Shown here piece after piece: positions 1-8,225 of a DNA stretch of 64,000 nucleotides. Within the stretch, counting starts at the first letter, position 1, and the number at the start of each line of letters is the position of its first letter. This stretch comes from Paraburkholderia sp. IMGN_8. GTDB taxonomy: Bacteria > Pseudomonadota > Gammaproteobacteria > Burkholderiales > Burkholderiaceae. The stretch spans positions 3,038,001 through 3,102,000 of the forward strand of contig NZ_CP150901.1 of the NCBI RefSeq assembly GCF_038050405.1, in the 5' to 3' direction. A model generated the notes under the pieces. That model worked only from the letters and a program-made list of their open reading frames with translations. It searched no databases and was not told the origin of the DNA. The position numbers and the translations under genes are program-made.

Positions 1-294
1 CACGTCGGGCTGCAGATCAATGTGGTGGACCCCAAACTCAGCGGCATTTTCGAGCACAGGCTGCAAGTCGTCCACCGTCCGTGGGAAGCACTGGCCTTCT
101 GCATGCAGTCCATGCGGCCCGCGCAACTGCGCCAGCCGCTGAACAGACGCCCGGTCGGTATAGTGCGCACTCACGCCATCGAAGCCCGCATCGGCAATCA
201 TCCGCAGGTTCTCTTCAAGCGTGCGTTCGCAGCCGTCGGTATGGCGACGCTCCATCGCCCACACTGACTGAAACACCAGCAGGCGTTGACTCAT
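1..294 (-). CDS. Sugar phosphate isomerase/epimerase family protein (N-terminal part)
   Basis: Only the first 98 codons are present; the ATG is at 294 and the gene runs off the left edge. The text reads like the start of an AP-endonuclease-2/IolE-type TIM barrel: a first strand (LLVFQSVWAM), a helix-strand step (MIADAGFDGVSAHY), a second strand (GLHAEGQCFP) and another ending IDLQPDV. Such enzymes isomerise, epimerise or dehydrate sugars and inosose-like cyclitols in the cytoplasm. It is the fourth gene of the leftward operon, 26 bp after the sugar-binding protein. MocC of rhizopine catabolism belongs to this superfamily, so a MocC/IolE-like role is possible but is an inference from context. 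The exact reaction cannot be told from this fragment. Confidence 0.75.
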   Translation of the reverse strand, partial: MSQRLLVFQSVWAMERRHTDGCERTLEENLRMIADAGFDGVSAHYTDRASVQRLAQLRGPHGLHAEGQCFPRTVDDLQPVLENAAEFGVHHIDLQPDV

Positions 295-320
295 TGGACC
301 TCCTCGGCAAGCAACTGGGC

Positions 321-1355
321 TTAACGGTAGCTGCCAGCCAGCGCCGACACCTTCTCAATGTTCTGCGGCGTAATGAAGCCCGGTCCCGAGCTGATATTGC
401 GCGCCTCGTAGACCGGCTTGAGTCCATAAGACTCCAGGCGCTTCATGAACTTCGGATCCTTTTCCAGCTCCGTGCGGGCGGCTACGACATCCGTGTTGTG
501 ATTCTTGTGCATGATCGCCAGCATTGCGATGGGAATGTAGCCCTGCAGATAGGGTTGCTGATCGGTGCAGAATTTGATGGTGCCGTCCTTGATCGCCTTG
601 GCAACGTCAGGATCAATGTCGAACGTCGCAAACCAGATCTTGCCGGCGAGCCCCATTTTGGTCACCGCACGAATGGTGGGGTCGGCGGACGTCGGTCCCA
701 GCGTCAACACGGCCTGCGTATCCGGGTGAGCACGCAAATAGGCACTCACTTTGGCTTCGATACCGGTTGGATCGGTGCCGACATCAAGCGAAGATGCCTT
801 CGTGTCCGCACCGATGGCTTCTCCGAATCCGCGGCAGCGCTCGAACGAGAGCGGATTAGTCGCATAGTGGTTCACACACAGAAACGTCTTGATGCCGGCC
901 GCCTTCGCACGCAGCCCCGCTTCCTTGCCTGCCAGGTATTCCGGCTGACCCACATGCATGATGGCGCCGAGGTCGGCACTCTGCTGCTCCGTACCGGTAT
1001 TGGAGGTAATGAACGGAATATTCTTCGCCTTCAGCTTCGTGACGGCCCCTTTGAGAAGGTCGTAGTCGGCAATCGTCAACACCACGCCATCGTAGTTGCG
1101 TGCGGCCGCCTGGTTGACCAGTTGCACCATGTCGGCGATGTCCCCGTTTGGCGGATTCCGGTAGTCGGTCTGTACGTTGAAATCCTGATCGGCCTGTCTG
1201 ATGCCATTCTTGACCGTGTTCCACCACGCATCCGAATCCGGCGCGTGCGTGATGAAATCAAAATGAGCGACGGGGTCCGCGAAAGCACCGGTACATAGTC
1301 CCAGGCTCAACACTGTGGCGGTCAGGCAAAACGCCTTCCCTATGGTGGATTGCAT
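321..1355 (-). CDS. Sugar ABC transporter periplasmic substrate-binding protein
   Basis: A 344-residue protein with a clear Sec signal peptide (about residues 1-26, hydrophobic core after MQSTIGKAF, cleavage near GAFA/DP). It has the type-1 periplasmic binding fold of the RbsB/TorT group: the N-lobe starts with FDFITHAPDSDAWW, followed by DIADMVQLVNQA and GVVLTIAD, and the hinge region with HVGQPEYLAGKEAG. It should capture a sugar or cyclitol in the periplasm for a CUT2-type importer. No permease or ATPase gene lies within the window; they may be beyond the left edge. A good Shine-Dalgarno (GGAGACAG) precedes the ATG. The ligand is unknown; the moc-like neighbours suggest an inositol derivative. 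Confidence 0.88.
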   Translation of the reverse strand: MQSTIGKAFCLTATVLSLGLCTGAFADPVAHFDFITHAPDSDAWWNTVKNGIRQADQDFNVQTDYRNPPNGDIADMVQLVNQAAARNYDGVVLTIADYDLLKGAVTKLKAKNIPFITSNTGTEQQSADLGAIMHVGQPEYLAGKEAGLRAKAAGIKTFLCVNHYATNPLSFERCRGFGEAIGADTKASSLDVGTDPTGIEAKVSAYLRAHPDTQAVLTLGPTSADPTIRAVTKMGLAGKIWFATFDIDPDVAKAIKDGTIKFCTDQQPYLQGYIPIAMLAIMHKNHNTDVVAARTELEKDPKFMKRLESYGLKPVYEARNISSGPGFITPQNIEKVSALAGSYR

Positions 1356-1411
1356 AGCTGTCTCCGTAAATATCGTTCTGTTGGCCGGTATGACGACACG
1401 GGCCAGGTGGA

Positions 1412-1437
1412 GCCGCGCCTCTCAATCGAGGCGCGGC
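1412..1437. promoter_or_regulatory. Perfect GC-rich hairpin between mocE-like and binding-protein genes
   Basis: GCCGCGCCTC and GAGGCGCGGC form perfect 10-bp arms around a 6-nt loop (TCAATC). It sits just after the stop of the Rieske gene and upstream of the binding-protein gene in the same transcript. There is no T-run after it on the minus strand, so it is not a typical intrinsic terminator. It could set differential expression by stabilising the upstream mRNA segment or by attenuation (inference). Confidence 0.6.
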
Positions 1438-1439
1438 AG

Positions 1440-1763
1440 TCAATCGCTTGCTAACCCGATGAAGACCTTGTTGTCCTCGATCTTCACTGGATGAGTAAGC
1501 AGATTCACGCAAACGGGCGCACCTTTCGCCGCGCCCGACGGAATGTGAAAACGGCCCATGTGCATCGGACATTCGATGATCTCGCCGAACACAAGACCTT
1601 CAGTGAGGCGCGCCGTCTCGTGGGTACAGAGACCGGCGGTTGCGTAAAAGCCGCTCGACGTGTGATAGATCGCATACAGCTTGTCGCCGTGACGAAACTC
1701 GATGACGTCCTCTTCGTCGATGTCATCACACGCGCAGACCTGATGCCATTGCAGGATATTCAT
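1440..1763 (-). CDS. MocE-family Rieske [2Fe-2S] ferredoxin
   Basis: A 107-residue soluble ferredoxin with a complete Rieske cluster signature: Cys46-x-His48 (LCTHET) and Cys65-x-x-His68 (ECPMHM), which together bind the [2Fe-2S] centre. It matches the length and motif spacing of MocE/bedB-type electron carriers that feed non-haem iron oxygenases. It starts 15 bp after the stop of the desaturase-like gene upstream, so the two are surely co-transcribed and the ferredoxin most likely reduces that enzyme. No ferredoxin reductase (MocF type) is visible in the window. The family assignment is firm; the physiological substrate of the oxygenase is not known. Confidence 0.93.
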   Translation of the reverse strand: MNILQWHQVCACDDIDEEDVIEFRHGDKLYAIYHTSSGFYATAGLCTHETARLTEGLVFGEIIECPMHMGRFHIPSGAAKGAPVCVNLLTHPVKIEDNKVFIGLASD

Positions 1764-1778
1764 TGCATCTGTCCCCGG

Positions 1779-2837
1779 TTAGCGTACCTGGGCCGCAAGC
1801 GGCGCGGCGGTGTCGTGTTCTGCCGCGACGTACGGCGACTTGCCCGGTACGCACGGCGTAATCATGTAGTCCGGATCGTGTCGTTGCATCCGGAAGACGT
1901 GGAAGATTTCGCCCCAAGCGTTGAAGAGCCCTTCGTATGCCGGCGGCAGATCGGCCTCGATCGCTTTGCGCAGTTTCGGCAGCGCGTGGAAAGGCACGTT
2001 GGGGAACATGTGATGCTCGACGTGGTAGTTCATGTTCCAGTAGAGGAACTGCAGAGCGCGATTGAGTTTGATCGTTCGTGTCGAGAAGCGGTGGTCGAGT
2101 TCGTTCTCACGTAATCCCGTGTGCTGCGTAATGGCCAGCAGTTCGTGGAGCCAGGCACCATAGGAGCGAGGCAGCAGCAGGAAAATGACCGGCAACCAGC
2201 TGTGGGCCACGATCGCCCATGCGGCGACGGCAATGTACAGCGCCAGAATCACACGCGAATTGCGGAACATTGCACGAAATTCGGTGGGCGGAACAACGGC
2301 CCTGGCGCTCTTCGATACGATGCCGAAGCTATGCAGGACGATGTTGCCCAGGTGATGAATGCCGTGCGAAACACGCAGAAAATCTGTGGCGAGCTTCAGG
2401 TAATTCGGTGGCCGCTTGACCGCAATTTCAACGTCGGCGGGGAGAGTTGCGGTGAGATGCGTGTAAGTGTGATGTTGCGCATGCGACCAGCGGCTATAAA
2501 TCTGCTCACGCCAAGTCATGAAGCAGATCAGCCAATGCACCGACTCGTTCAGCCATTCGCTTTTGAATGGCGTGCGATGGCGCAGTTCGTGTTCCATCGC
2601 CTCGGCGAATGCATACAGCGTGCCGTAGAGAAGAAGCGCCGGTATGCACCAGAGCGAACCGAGCGAGAACCATGCGAGCGCGCCGCTTGCCACCACCAGC
2701 CCAATGAATCCGCCAAAACGAAGAAGCGCGGCGGAGTCGTTGCGCCGCGTGACTTCCTTGAGCACCTTTCTGTCGAGCCGGCATTTATACCAGTCGTCCA
2801 TGGTGATCGTTTTCCTGCTGTCTTGCTGGTCGGACAT
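1779..2837 (-). CDS. Fatty acid desaturase / MocD-like membrane di-iron oxygenase
   Basis: 352 residues from the ATG at 2837, chosen because AGGGTG precedes it; an in-frame ATG at 2891 lacks such a site. The three histidine boxes of the membrane desaturase/hydroxylase family are present: HELRH (about 83-87), HAQHH (119-123) and HVEHH (272-276), plus an extra QH near 238. Hydrophobic pairs flank them (around 40-75 and 195-222). These residues bind a di-iron centre that activates O2 at the membrane. Adjacent to a MocE-type ferredoxin, the pair matches MocD-MocE of Rhizobium, reported in rhizopine (methyl-scyllo-inosamine) breakdown. Many MocD homologues are of unknown substrate, so demethylase, hydroxylase and desaturase roles all remain open. 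Confidence 0.88.
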   Translation of the reverse strand: MSDQQDSRKTITMDDWYKCRLDRKVLKEVTRRNDSAALLRFGGFIGLVVASGALAWFSLGSLWCIPALLLYGTLYAFAEAMEHELRHRTPFKSEWLNESVHWLICFMTWREQIYSRWSHAQHHTYTHLTATLPADVEIAVKRPPNYLKLATDFLRVSHGIHHLGNIVLHSFGIVSKSARAVVPPTEFRAMFRNSRVILALYIAVAAWAIVAHSWLPVIFLLLPRSYGAWLHELLAITQHTGLRENELDHRFSTRTIKLNRALQFLYWNMNYHVEHHMFPNVPFHALPKLRKAIEADLPPAYEGLFNAWGEIFHVFRMQRHDPDYMITPCVPGKSPYVAAEHDTAAPLAAQVR

Positions 2838-2901
2838 GAGTCGCACCCTGTACGAGAAATCGGTTTGACGATGAGATGTGAGATGAAGCATTGATCACAA
2901 T

Positions 2902-2957
2902 TGAGCTCATTTAAGGCTCTTTATGAGCCATCGTCAAAGACTAATATGCCTCATATT
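2902..2957. promoter_or_regulatory. Cluster of palindromes between the moc-like operon and the LacI-type regulator
   Basis: Three exact dyads lie within 56 bp just upstream of the desaturase start: TGAGCTCA (2902-2909), GGCTC-TTTAT-GAGCC (2915-2929) and AATATG-CCT-CATATT (2943-2957). They are AT-richer than the flanking genes and lie in the divergent promoter region, so they are candidate operators for the neighbouring LacI-type repressor. None has the classic central CG of many LacI sites, so assignment is tentative. Confidence 0.5.
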
Positions 2958-3118
2958 GAGCTATTCAGGGTATTCCATGACCCCCGTCCTGCCGTCTGCA
3001 TTCCTCTGGTTGCCCGATTGCGTGGTGTTGCCTCACGCCATGTCTCATGAAGACTCATTTTTTGAGGCAAAATGCCAACCATGCGCTGGTTCCGCACTTC
3101 GACCCATGGGAATGCACG

Positions 3119-4144
3119 ATGAAAGGCAAGCCGACCCTCAAGCAATTGATGGAGATGACGCAGCTCAGCCGGGCGACGATCGATCGCGCGCTGAACAACC
3201 GACCGGGGGTGCACCCACGTACGCGCAGCGCCGTCGACGCCGCGCTGCGACAACTCGATGCGGGAGCTCCGGCACATTCGACGGTTCCTGTCGCGCAGCG
3301 GAATTACGCGTTCAGATTGCTCGCGCAGGCTGGGGACGCTTTCACAGAGGAACTGATGCGATGCGCGGCCGAACTCGAAGATGACTTCGCTGCGGCAGGA
3401 ACGCGGCTTGAGGTCGTGAACTGCGTGGGTGTTTCCGACCACGACGTGGCAGCGCAAGTGAGCGTTGCAGCTGACGAGGCGGACGGTATTGCAATCATCT
3501 GCACGAACACGGCGGCCACAACCGCAGCCCTGCGCAAATGTATGGCCGTTGGCAAGTCGGTCGTGACGCTTGTTACGGATGTCGATGCCGATGCCCGTCA
3601 CACCTACGTAGGTGTCAATAACCGCGCTGCAGGGCAATCCGCGGCGTTTCTCATCGGCCGGCATTTGCAGGCGCACCCATCGCCCGACGTCGCGGTGGTC
3701 GTCGCAACGTTTTCCTATACCTGCCACGAGGACCGCGAGATCGGTTTCCGTTCTCTGATCAGGCAGCGGTTCCCGAACGTGAACCTCGTGGAGGTCATCA
3801 AGGGCGCTGATTCGGGCGCTGCGACTTATGAGGCAACCCGGCGCTTTCTGGACGAGCACGGCAAGCTCGATGGAATCTACAACGTCGCGGGTGGCAACGA
3901 AGGGCTGGCGGCCGCGCTGCGGGAATACAGCCTGGCGGGCCAGACGGTCTACGTGACTCACGAAGTTAACCGCATCACGGAGCCGCTCTTGCGGGCCGAC
4001 GCGATTGACTATTTGCTGACCCAGGACCTTCGACTCATGCTGCGAACAGCTGTCGAGCACTTGATAAGTGCTTGTGAAGCCCGACCGGTTCCTGCCCAAG
4101 CGATCATCCCGATAGAGACGTATTCGCGTTACTCGTTGTACTAA
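3119..4144 (+). CDS. LacI-family transcriptional regulator
   Basis: 341 residues from the ATG at 3119 (MKGKPTLKQLMEM), chosen because the LacI helix-turn-helix begins at once; a longer in-frame start at 3047 would add 24 unlikely residues. The HTH and hinge helix (TLKQLMEMTQLSRATIDRAL, then NNRPGVHPRTRSAV) are followed by a periplasmic-binding-protein-like effector domain to the C-terminus (for example HTYVGVNNRAAGQSAAFLIG). It most likely represses the divergent desaturase-ferredoxin-transporter operon and is released by the transported sugar or a product. The HTH carries ATIDRALNN instead of the common ATVSRVLN, typical of a subgroup controlling sugar ABC operons. Confidence 0.9.
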   Translation: MKGKPTLKQLMEMTQLSRATIDRALNNRPGVHPRTRSAVDAALRQLDAGAPAHSTVPVAQRNYAFRLLAQAGDAFTEELMRCAAELEDDFAAAGTRLEVVNCVGVSDHDVAAQVSVAADEADGIAIICTNTAATTAALRKCMAVGKSVVTLVTDVDADARHTYVGVNNRAAGQSAAFLIGRHLQAHPSPDVAVVVATFSYTCHEDREIGFRSLIRQRFPNVNLVEVIKGADSGAATYEATRRFLDEHGKLDGIYNVAGGNEGLAAALREYSLAGQTVYVTHEVNRITEPLLRADAIDYLLTQDLRLMLRTAVEHLISACEARPVPAQAIIPIETYSRYSLY

Positions 4145-4658
4145 CTATGTTTTCAGGCTTCTATCGCACACTTCCGGACGGGACGTAACACAGATTCCAT
4201 GCGGGCATCGTTACGGAAGCGGGTCAAGCCGTTGAAGCCCGATGACTCTTGTCAGCCGGAGAGCGGACGTTCGACCGAATTTGCCGAATGTCAGTACCTG
4301 GGCGATCCCGGAAGTACGTGGCGGCTCCCGGCGCGTTTTCCCGGCCTATGACAGGCTGGCCGCGGTCCGGCAGCAGTGCGGGACCGGTGTTGGCCTCCGG
4401 TCGGTCGTACGGGCCTTGGGTGGTTCCGGTGGCGTCAGGATCGCAGCCCCCCTCCCCGCCTGCCCTCCTCTTGGGTGGCTCGTTTTGATGCAGTTGGCCG
4501 CAGGCCGGCGCAGCGCCAGTCTACGCGGGATTCGGGGCGATTTCAGGGCCGGCCGAGCGATGCAGTGTGATACGCGCGGCCGGTATTTTTTCGCGTCGCC
4601 GGAGCGGCTTGAATGCTTTTCGCTGTGTATCGCTCATCTCGCCGCTCTCAGGATTGAC
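4145..4658. other. Gene-poor gap with degenerate GC-rich intergenic repeat-like sequence
   Basis: No credible gene. Open frames here lack ribosome sites and family features. From about 4250 to 4560 the text has the look of degenerate Burkholderiaceae intergenic filler (GAGCGGACGTTCGACC, GGCAGCAGTGCGGGACC, repeated CCGG-rich words). Similar wording occurs near 8700-8900 and 20500-20660. This resemblance is by eye only. Confidence 0.4.
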
Positions 4659-5207
4659 TTATGGTTTTGAGTCTTTTTGCACGAGCTTCTGGTGCAACTC
4701 GGCGGTCAGCGTTTCGACACGCTCGATTAGTTTCTGGGTAAGTTCGGTCAGATCCGTATTCCTCTGCAACAACTCCAGCAATTGAGCCGCGTTTTGGGCG
4801 GCAATTGCCTGCCGCTGCTCGTTAGCGACGGCAAGAGCCTCCCTGTGTTGCGCGTCAGCTTCGGCGTGTGCGTTGTCTCGTGCTGCCTGTCGCGTCTGAG
4901 CAAGCAAAATAAGCGGCGCGGCATAAGCTGCCTGGAGACTGAACGCCAGATTAAGGAGAATGAATGGGTAAACGTCGAATTTCGTGAAACCGAGGGCGTT
5001 CACCCCAATCCAGATGGCGACGATTACCGTCTGTGCCCCTAAAAATAGAGGCGTCCCAAAAAACCGCGCGAAGGCTTCGGCCTTGAGCGCGAACCTGTCA
5101 TTGCCAAACGCCGTGGCAAGGTGTGCGTGAGGCCGGTGGAAGCGAAGGTGATCCACGTTCGGAACGTCGAACGGAGCGGCGGCGGAGCCGGAATTCGGTG
5201 TTTTCAT
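4659..5207 (-). CDS. DUF1003 family membrane protein
   Basis: A 182-residue inner-membrane protein of the DUF1003 family. The N-terminal half carries the family pattern: a basic stretch, a long first membrane helix (FLGAQTVIVAIWIGVNAL, about residues 58-76), the FDVYPFILLNLAFSLQAAYA segment as second helix, then LILLAQTRQAARD. The C-terminal third is a charged coiled coil (AHAEADAQHREALAVANEQ onward) that continues nearly to the end with glutamine and leucine heptads. Length is normal for the family. The ATG follows GGGGAA. The function of DUF1003 proteins is not established. It stands alone, with no operon partner in either direction. Confidence 0.88.
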   Translation of the reverse strand: MKTPNSGSAAAPFDVPNVDHLRFHRPHAHLATAFGNDRFALKAEAFARFFGTPLFLGAQTVIVAIWIGVNALGFTKFDVYPFILLNLAFSLQAAYAAPLILLAQTRQAARDNAHAEADAQHREALAVANEQRQAIAAQNAAQLLELLQRNTDLTELTQKLIERVETLTAELHQKLVQKDSKP

Positions 5208-5603
5208 ACATTCCCCAAGTACGTAATCATTCGAAACCAGACTGCAACGACGTCTGCGGCATCATATCGAGGGAGATACGACGCAATGAACAACGGAGGC
5301 CTATCGCCAGACGATTCCTCACGGCAGGCAGTGCGACGTGGGAACAAGCAGAGTGTAGTGCCCGTTCGGGGTTGCGTGAATGCCCGCTGCTTGTTGGTTT
5401 CTGCCTGGCATGTCTGGCCCTAGTCGACCAAAGGAGCCGGTCAAACAGCATTTTCGATCGGCGGCTGTAGAGCAAATATGAGCCGTTCGATCCCTAGGCG
5501 CGCGCGAACCCCCAGGGCCTGATCCGGGCAGCTCAAGCAGCATCCTGTTCACGGCGACGGGCGATCGAGGGATGGAGGAAAGCGGAGCGTTCCGTGGAGT
5601 TTC
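5208..5603. other. Gap without recognisable gene
   Basis: About 395 bp between DUF1003 and the antiporter relic. Several short open frames occur on both strands but none has a convincing ribosome site together with a recognisable protein. No repeats or strong hairpins noticed. Confidence 0.4.
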
Positions 5604-6206
5604 TTACTTGCGCACAGGCATCTCGCTCATAGCGGGCATAGCCCTTCTGAGGACACGCCCGAAGGTCGTTCCTTGCACGAGTATGGAAAAAATGACGATC
5701 ACGTAGGTCGCGGTGAGGATCAGCTCACGCTCCGGACCCGCCGGCAGCAATAGCGCCAGCGCGATCGACAGGGCGCCTCGAAGCCCGCCCCAGATCAGCA
5801 GCGGGATCGTGCCTGCCGGAAACTCGAAACGCGCGCGGATCGTCCAGATTGGAATCGCCACACTGATCGCACGACCAAGCAGCACGCATCCGATACCGAT
5901 CAGTCCGAGCAGCAGATATGAGCCAGCGACCTTGATCGCGATCATCTCCAGGCCGATCAGGACAAAGAGCACGCCATCCAGAATATCGTCGATCACCTCC
6001 CAAAACACTGTCAGGTACTGGCGAGTCTGTTCCGGGAATGCCGTCTTCCATCCTTCATTGCCCAGAAACAGCCCGGCAACCACAACGGCAATGGGCCCTG
6101 AGAAGTGAAGCAGCTCTGCCAGCGCGTATGAGCCCATGCATAAGGCAATCGAGAGCAGGACCTCGACATGATGATTGTCGCCAGCAAAACTGCAATGGCC
6201 GCCCCT
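5604..6206 (-). pseudogene. 5'-truncated CPA1-type Na+/H+ antiporter
   Basis: The reading frame is open from 6206 down to the stop at 5604. From about 6180 it matches the C-terminal half of a bacterial CPA1 (NhaP/YjcE-like) antiporter: GDNHHVEVLLSIALCMGSYA, FSGPIAVVVAGLFLGNEGW, FVLIGLEM, and LIWGGLRGALSIALAL near the end, each a hallmark membrane segment of the family. Intact members are about 400-420 residues; here about 190 remain. Upstream an in-frame stop (6207-6209) and unrelated text replace the N-terminal half, so the gene is a relic formed by deletion. An ATG at 6137 could still start a 177-residue fragment, but half an antiporter is unlikely to transport. Confidence 0.82.
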
Positions 6207-6419
6207 TTAGCCTCGCGCCGACTCATACCAGCCCCGGCCGCTTTCAACGCATTTATAGGCCGCTCCAGGTGAGGCTAGGTCGATTCTGGCTACAGTCGGA
6301 TGCGCTCATGGCTCCAGCCCCCCCGACGCGACAGCGTTAGGGGGAGACGCCGATTCAGCGACTGCAGCCGGAGTAATGCGCAACCACTTGCCCTGGCGCC
6401 CATCACAGAGCGTCGTCCT

Positions 6420-8225
6420 TCAGATCTGGTTGAACCCGACGCGGGATAGCAGTTCAGAGAATCTGGGATCGATGCGAGCGCTGTCGAAGGTAGGTTCTGT
6501 CCTGAGCTCAATGAAGTCAGGACTGTGCTCTTCGTAGGCTTTTTCCAGCCAGCCGAAGGTCTGCTCTTTGTCCCCGAGCGAACCAAACACTTTCGCCATG
6601 TGGTAGGGGTGGACGTAGTGCTTTTCGGATTCCGTCTCCAGCGCATCCACGATCTGCTGCATGGCCGCTCTCATGTCGGCGGCAGCGTAGGTCTGGGCCA
6701 GCCCCGTCAGCGCCTCCGTGCTCCTCCCGGAAAGCGTTACAGCCTTCTGCATCTCCTCGATTGCGTCATCGAACAACTTCTGTTGCTGGTAAACCAATCC
6801 CAGCCTGAAGTGAAGCAGAAAGTGGTTTGGATCGATTTCCAGGGCTTTACGGAGTTCTTCCCGTGCCTGGTCGTATCGCCGAGCAAGGTACAAGATCATG
6901 GCAACAGATGAATTCAGCATTGAATTCAACGGATCCATCTGTTGGGGCTGCCTGACCCTGGCAATGGCTTCTTCGGCTCTGCCTGCCATCATGAGATATT
7001 CCGCGTACCAATAATAGGCGATCGCGTGTCCTGGATTCAGTTCAATGGCGCGCAGAAAATCCTGTTCCAGATCGACCCAATCCCAATCGTGCAAACGCAC
7101 ATGGGCCAGTGACGCATAAGCCTGACCCAAATCAGGTTCAATCTGCAGCGCTTTCCTGGCTGCCATTCTTGCTTTATGAAACGTTTCGCGCGCAGGGCTC
7201 ACACCGCGACATGCAAGCATCGTGTAAGCATCGGCCACTCCATCATAGGCGGCCGCAAAGTTCGGCTGGTGTCCAATAGCGAGCTGAAAATACTCAATGC
7301 TCTTTCGCATTCCTTCTTCGGTGCGCGTGGACCAGAAGTGACGCCCCTTGAGATACGCTTCGTGCGCCTGCGCATCAATGGCAGGAGTACGGTCTAAACG
7401 CCCTTGCTCGTGCGGCGTGAGCTTGATCTCAATTTCGCGGGCAATTGCCTTGGCCACCTCGATCTGGAGTGCCAGGATGTCATGTCGGTTCCCCTCGTAG
7501 GTCTCGGCCCAAAGGTGCGTTTCGTCGCTTACCCGGATGAGCTGCGCCGCAACCCGTACCCGATCTCCGGCACGCCGGACGCTTCCCTCAAGCACGTGGG
7601 AAACCCTGAGGTCTTGGCCGATCTGATGAATGGTCTTGGTCGTGGATTTGTAGCGCATCGCCGAAGTCCGGGCGATTACACCCAGGCGCTCCGGGCTGAG
7701 CCGGGCAAGTTGGGTGATCATATCCTCAGTTAAGCCCTCACTGAAGTAATCATATTTGTCGCCGCCACCGAGACTTTCGAACGGAAGCACGACCAGTATC
7801 ACTCGCCCCTCCGATAGCGATGGATTATTTGGGAGCGGTAATGCTTCCGGTTCACTCGGTTCGCTTTCCACCAGCGCCCTGCCGTTAGGTTGCAAACGCC
7901 CCGCTCCATCCTCAGTGAGCGGCGGCCTTCCTGGGACAGCAGTGACCGGTCGGTGCCGGTTCCGATACAGCGCATCAGCCACAATGATTGCGATTCCAAC
8001 AAAGACAATCACCGGCCGGGCATCGAGCGCCAAGCGCGACAAATGCTCCACCCTCTCTGGCGCCGCAATATAGCGGAATAGTCGAGCGATGAATTCCTGC
8101 GGCGCGAAGCCGGTGATTGCCACGAGGACGCCCCCAATGAACCATTCGCTAACCTGCGCTCGCAACATCGCCCACAGGTGCCTCGGTATTCGCTGTGGGG
8201 TTCGTCCGTCTTTTTCATCTTCCAT
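6420..8225 (-). CDS. TolB/FlgO-like and TPR-repeat membrane-anchored protein
   Basis: 601 residues, ATG after GGGGACGCC. The N-terminus carries two hydrophobic segments (about 30-45 and 70-88, VIVFVGIAIIVADAL), a proline-rich linker, then a TolB-amino-terminal/FlgO-like domain starting at VILVVLPFESLGGGDKYDYF and including LTEDMITQLARL and SHVLEGSVRRAGDRVRVAAQ. The second half is a run of TPR helices (for example AAAYDGVADAYTML, AYASLAHVRLHDW, AYYWYAEYLMMAGRAEEAI). This architecture is usual in CadC-like or adenylate-cyclase-like sensors, but no winged-helix or cyclase domain is present. It probably acts as a membrane-bound interaction scaffold; the partner is unknown. It is a single-gene unit. 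Confidence 0.8.
   Translation of the reverse strand: MEDEKDGRTPQRIPRHLWAMLRAQVSEWFIGGVLVAITGFAPQEFIARLFRYIAAPERVEHLSRLALDARPVIVFVGIAIIVADALYRNRHRPVTAVPGRPPLTEDGAGRLQPNGRALVESEPSEPEALPLPNNPSLSEGRVILVVLPFESLGGGDKYDYFSEGLTEDMITQLARLSPERLGVIARTSAMRYKSTTKTIHQIGQDLRVSHVLEGSVRRAGDRVRVAAQLIRVSDETHLWAETYEGNRHDILALQIEVAKAIAREIEIKLTPHEQGRLDRTPAIDAQAHEAYLKGRHFWSTRTEEGMRKSIEYFQLAIGHQPNFAAAYDGVADAYTMLACRGVSPARETFHKARMAARKALQIEPDLGQAYASLAHVRLHDWDWVDLEQDFLRAIELNPGHAIAYYWYAEYLMMAGRAEEAIARVRQPQQMDPLNSMLNSSVAMILYLARRYDQAREELRKALEIDPNHFLLHFRLGLVYQQQKLFDDAIEEMQKAVTLSGRSTEALTGLAQTYAAADMRAAMQQIVDALETESEKHYVHPYHMAKVFGSLGDKEQTFGWLEKAYEEHSPDFIELRTEPTFDSARIDPRFSELLSRVGFNQI

Noticed and set aside
81..1298. Long plus-strand frame of 405 codons opposite the binding-protein gene
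   Set aside because: Antisense shadow of a GC-rich gene; Arg/His-rich translation without family features.
4242..4670. Plus-strand frame of 142 codons in the gap before DUF1003
   Set aside because: No ribosome site, no domain, and lies in repeat-like filler that extends into the DUF1003 gene.
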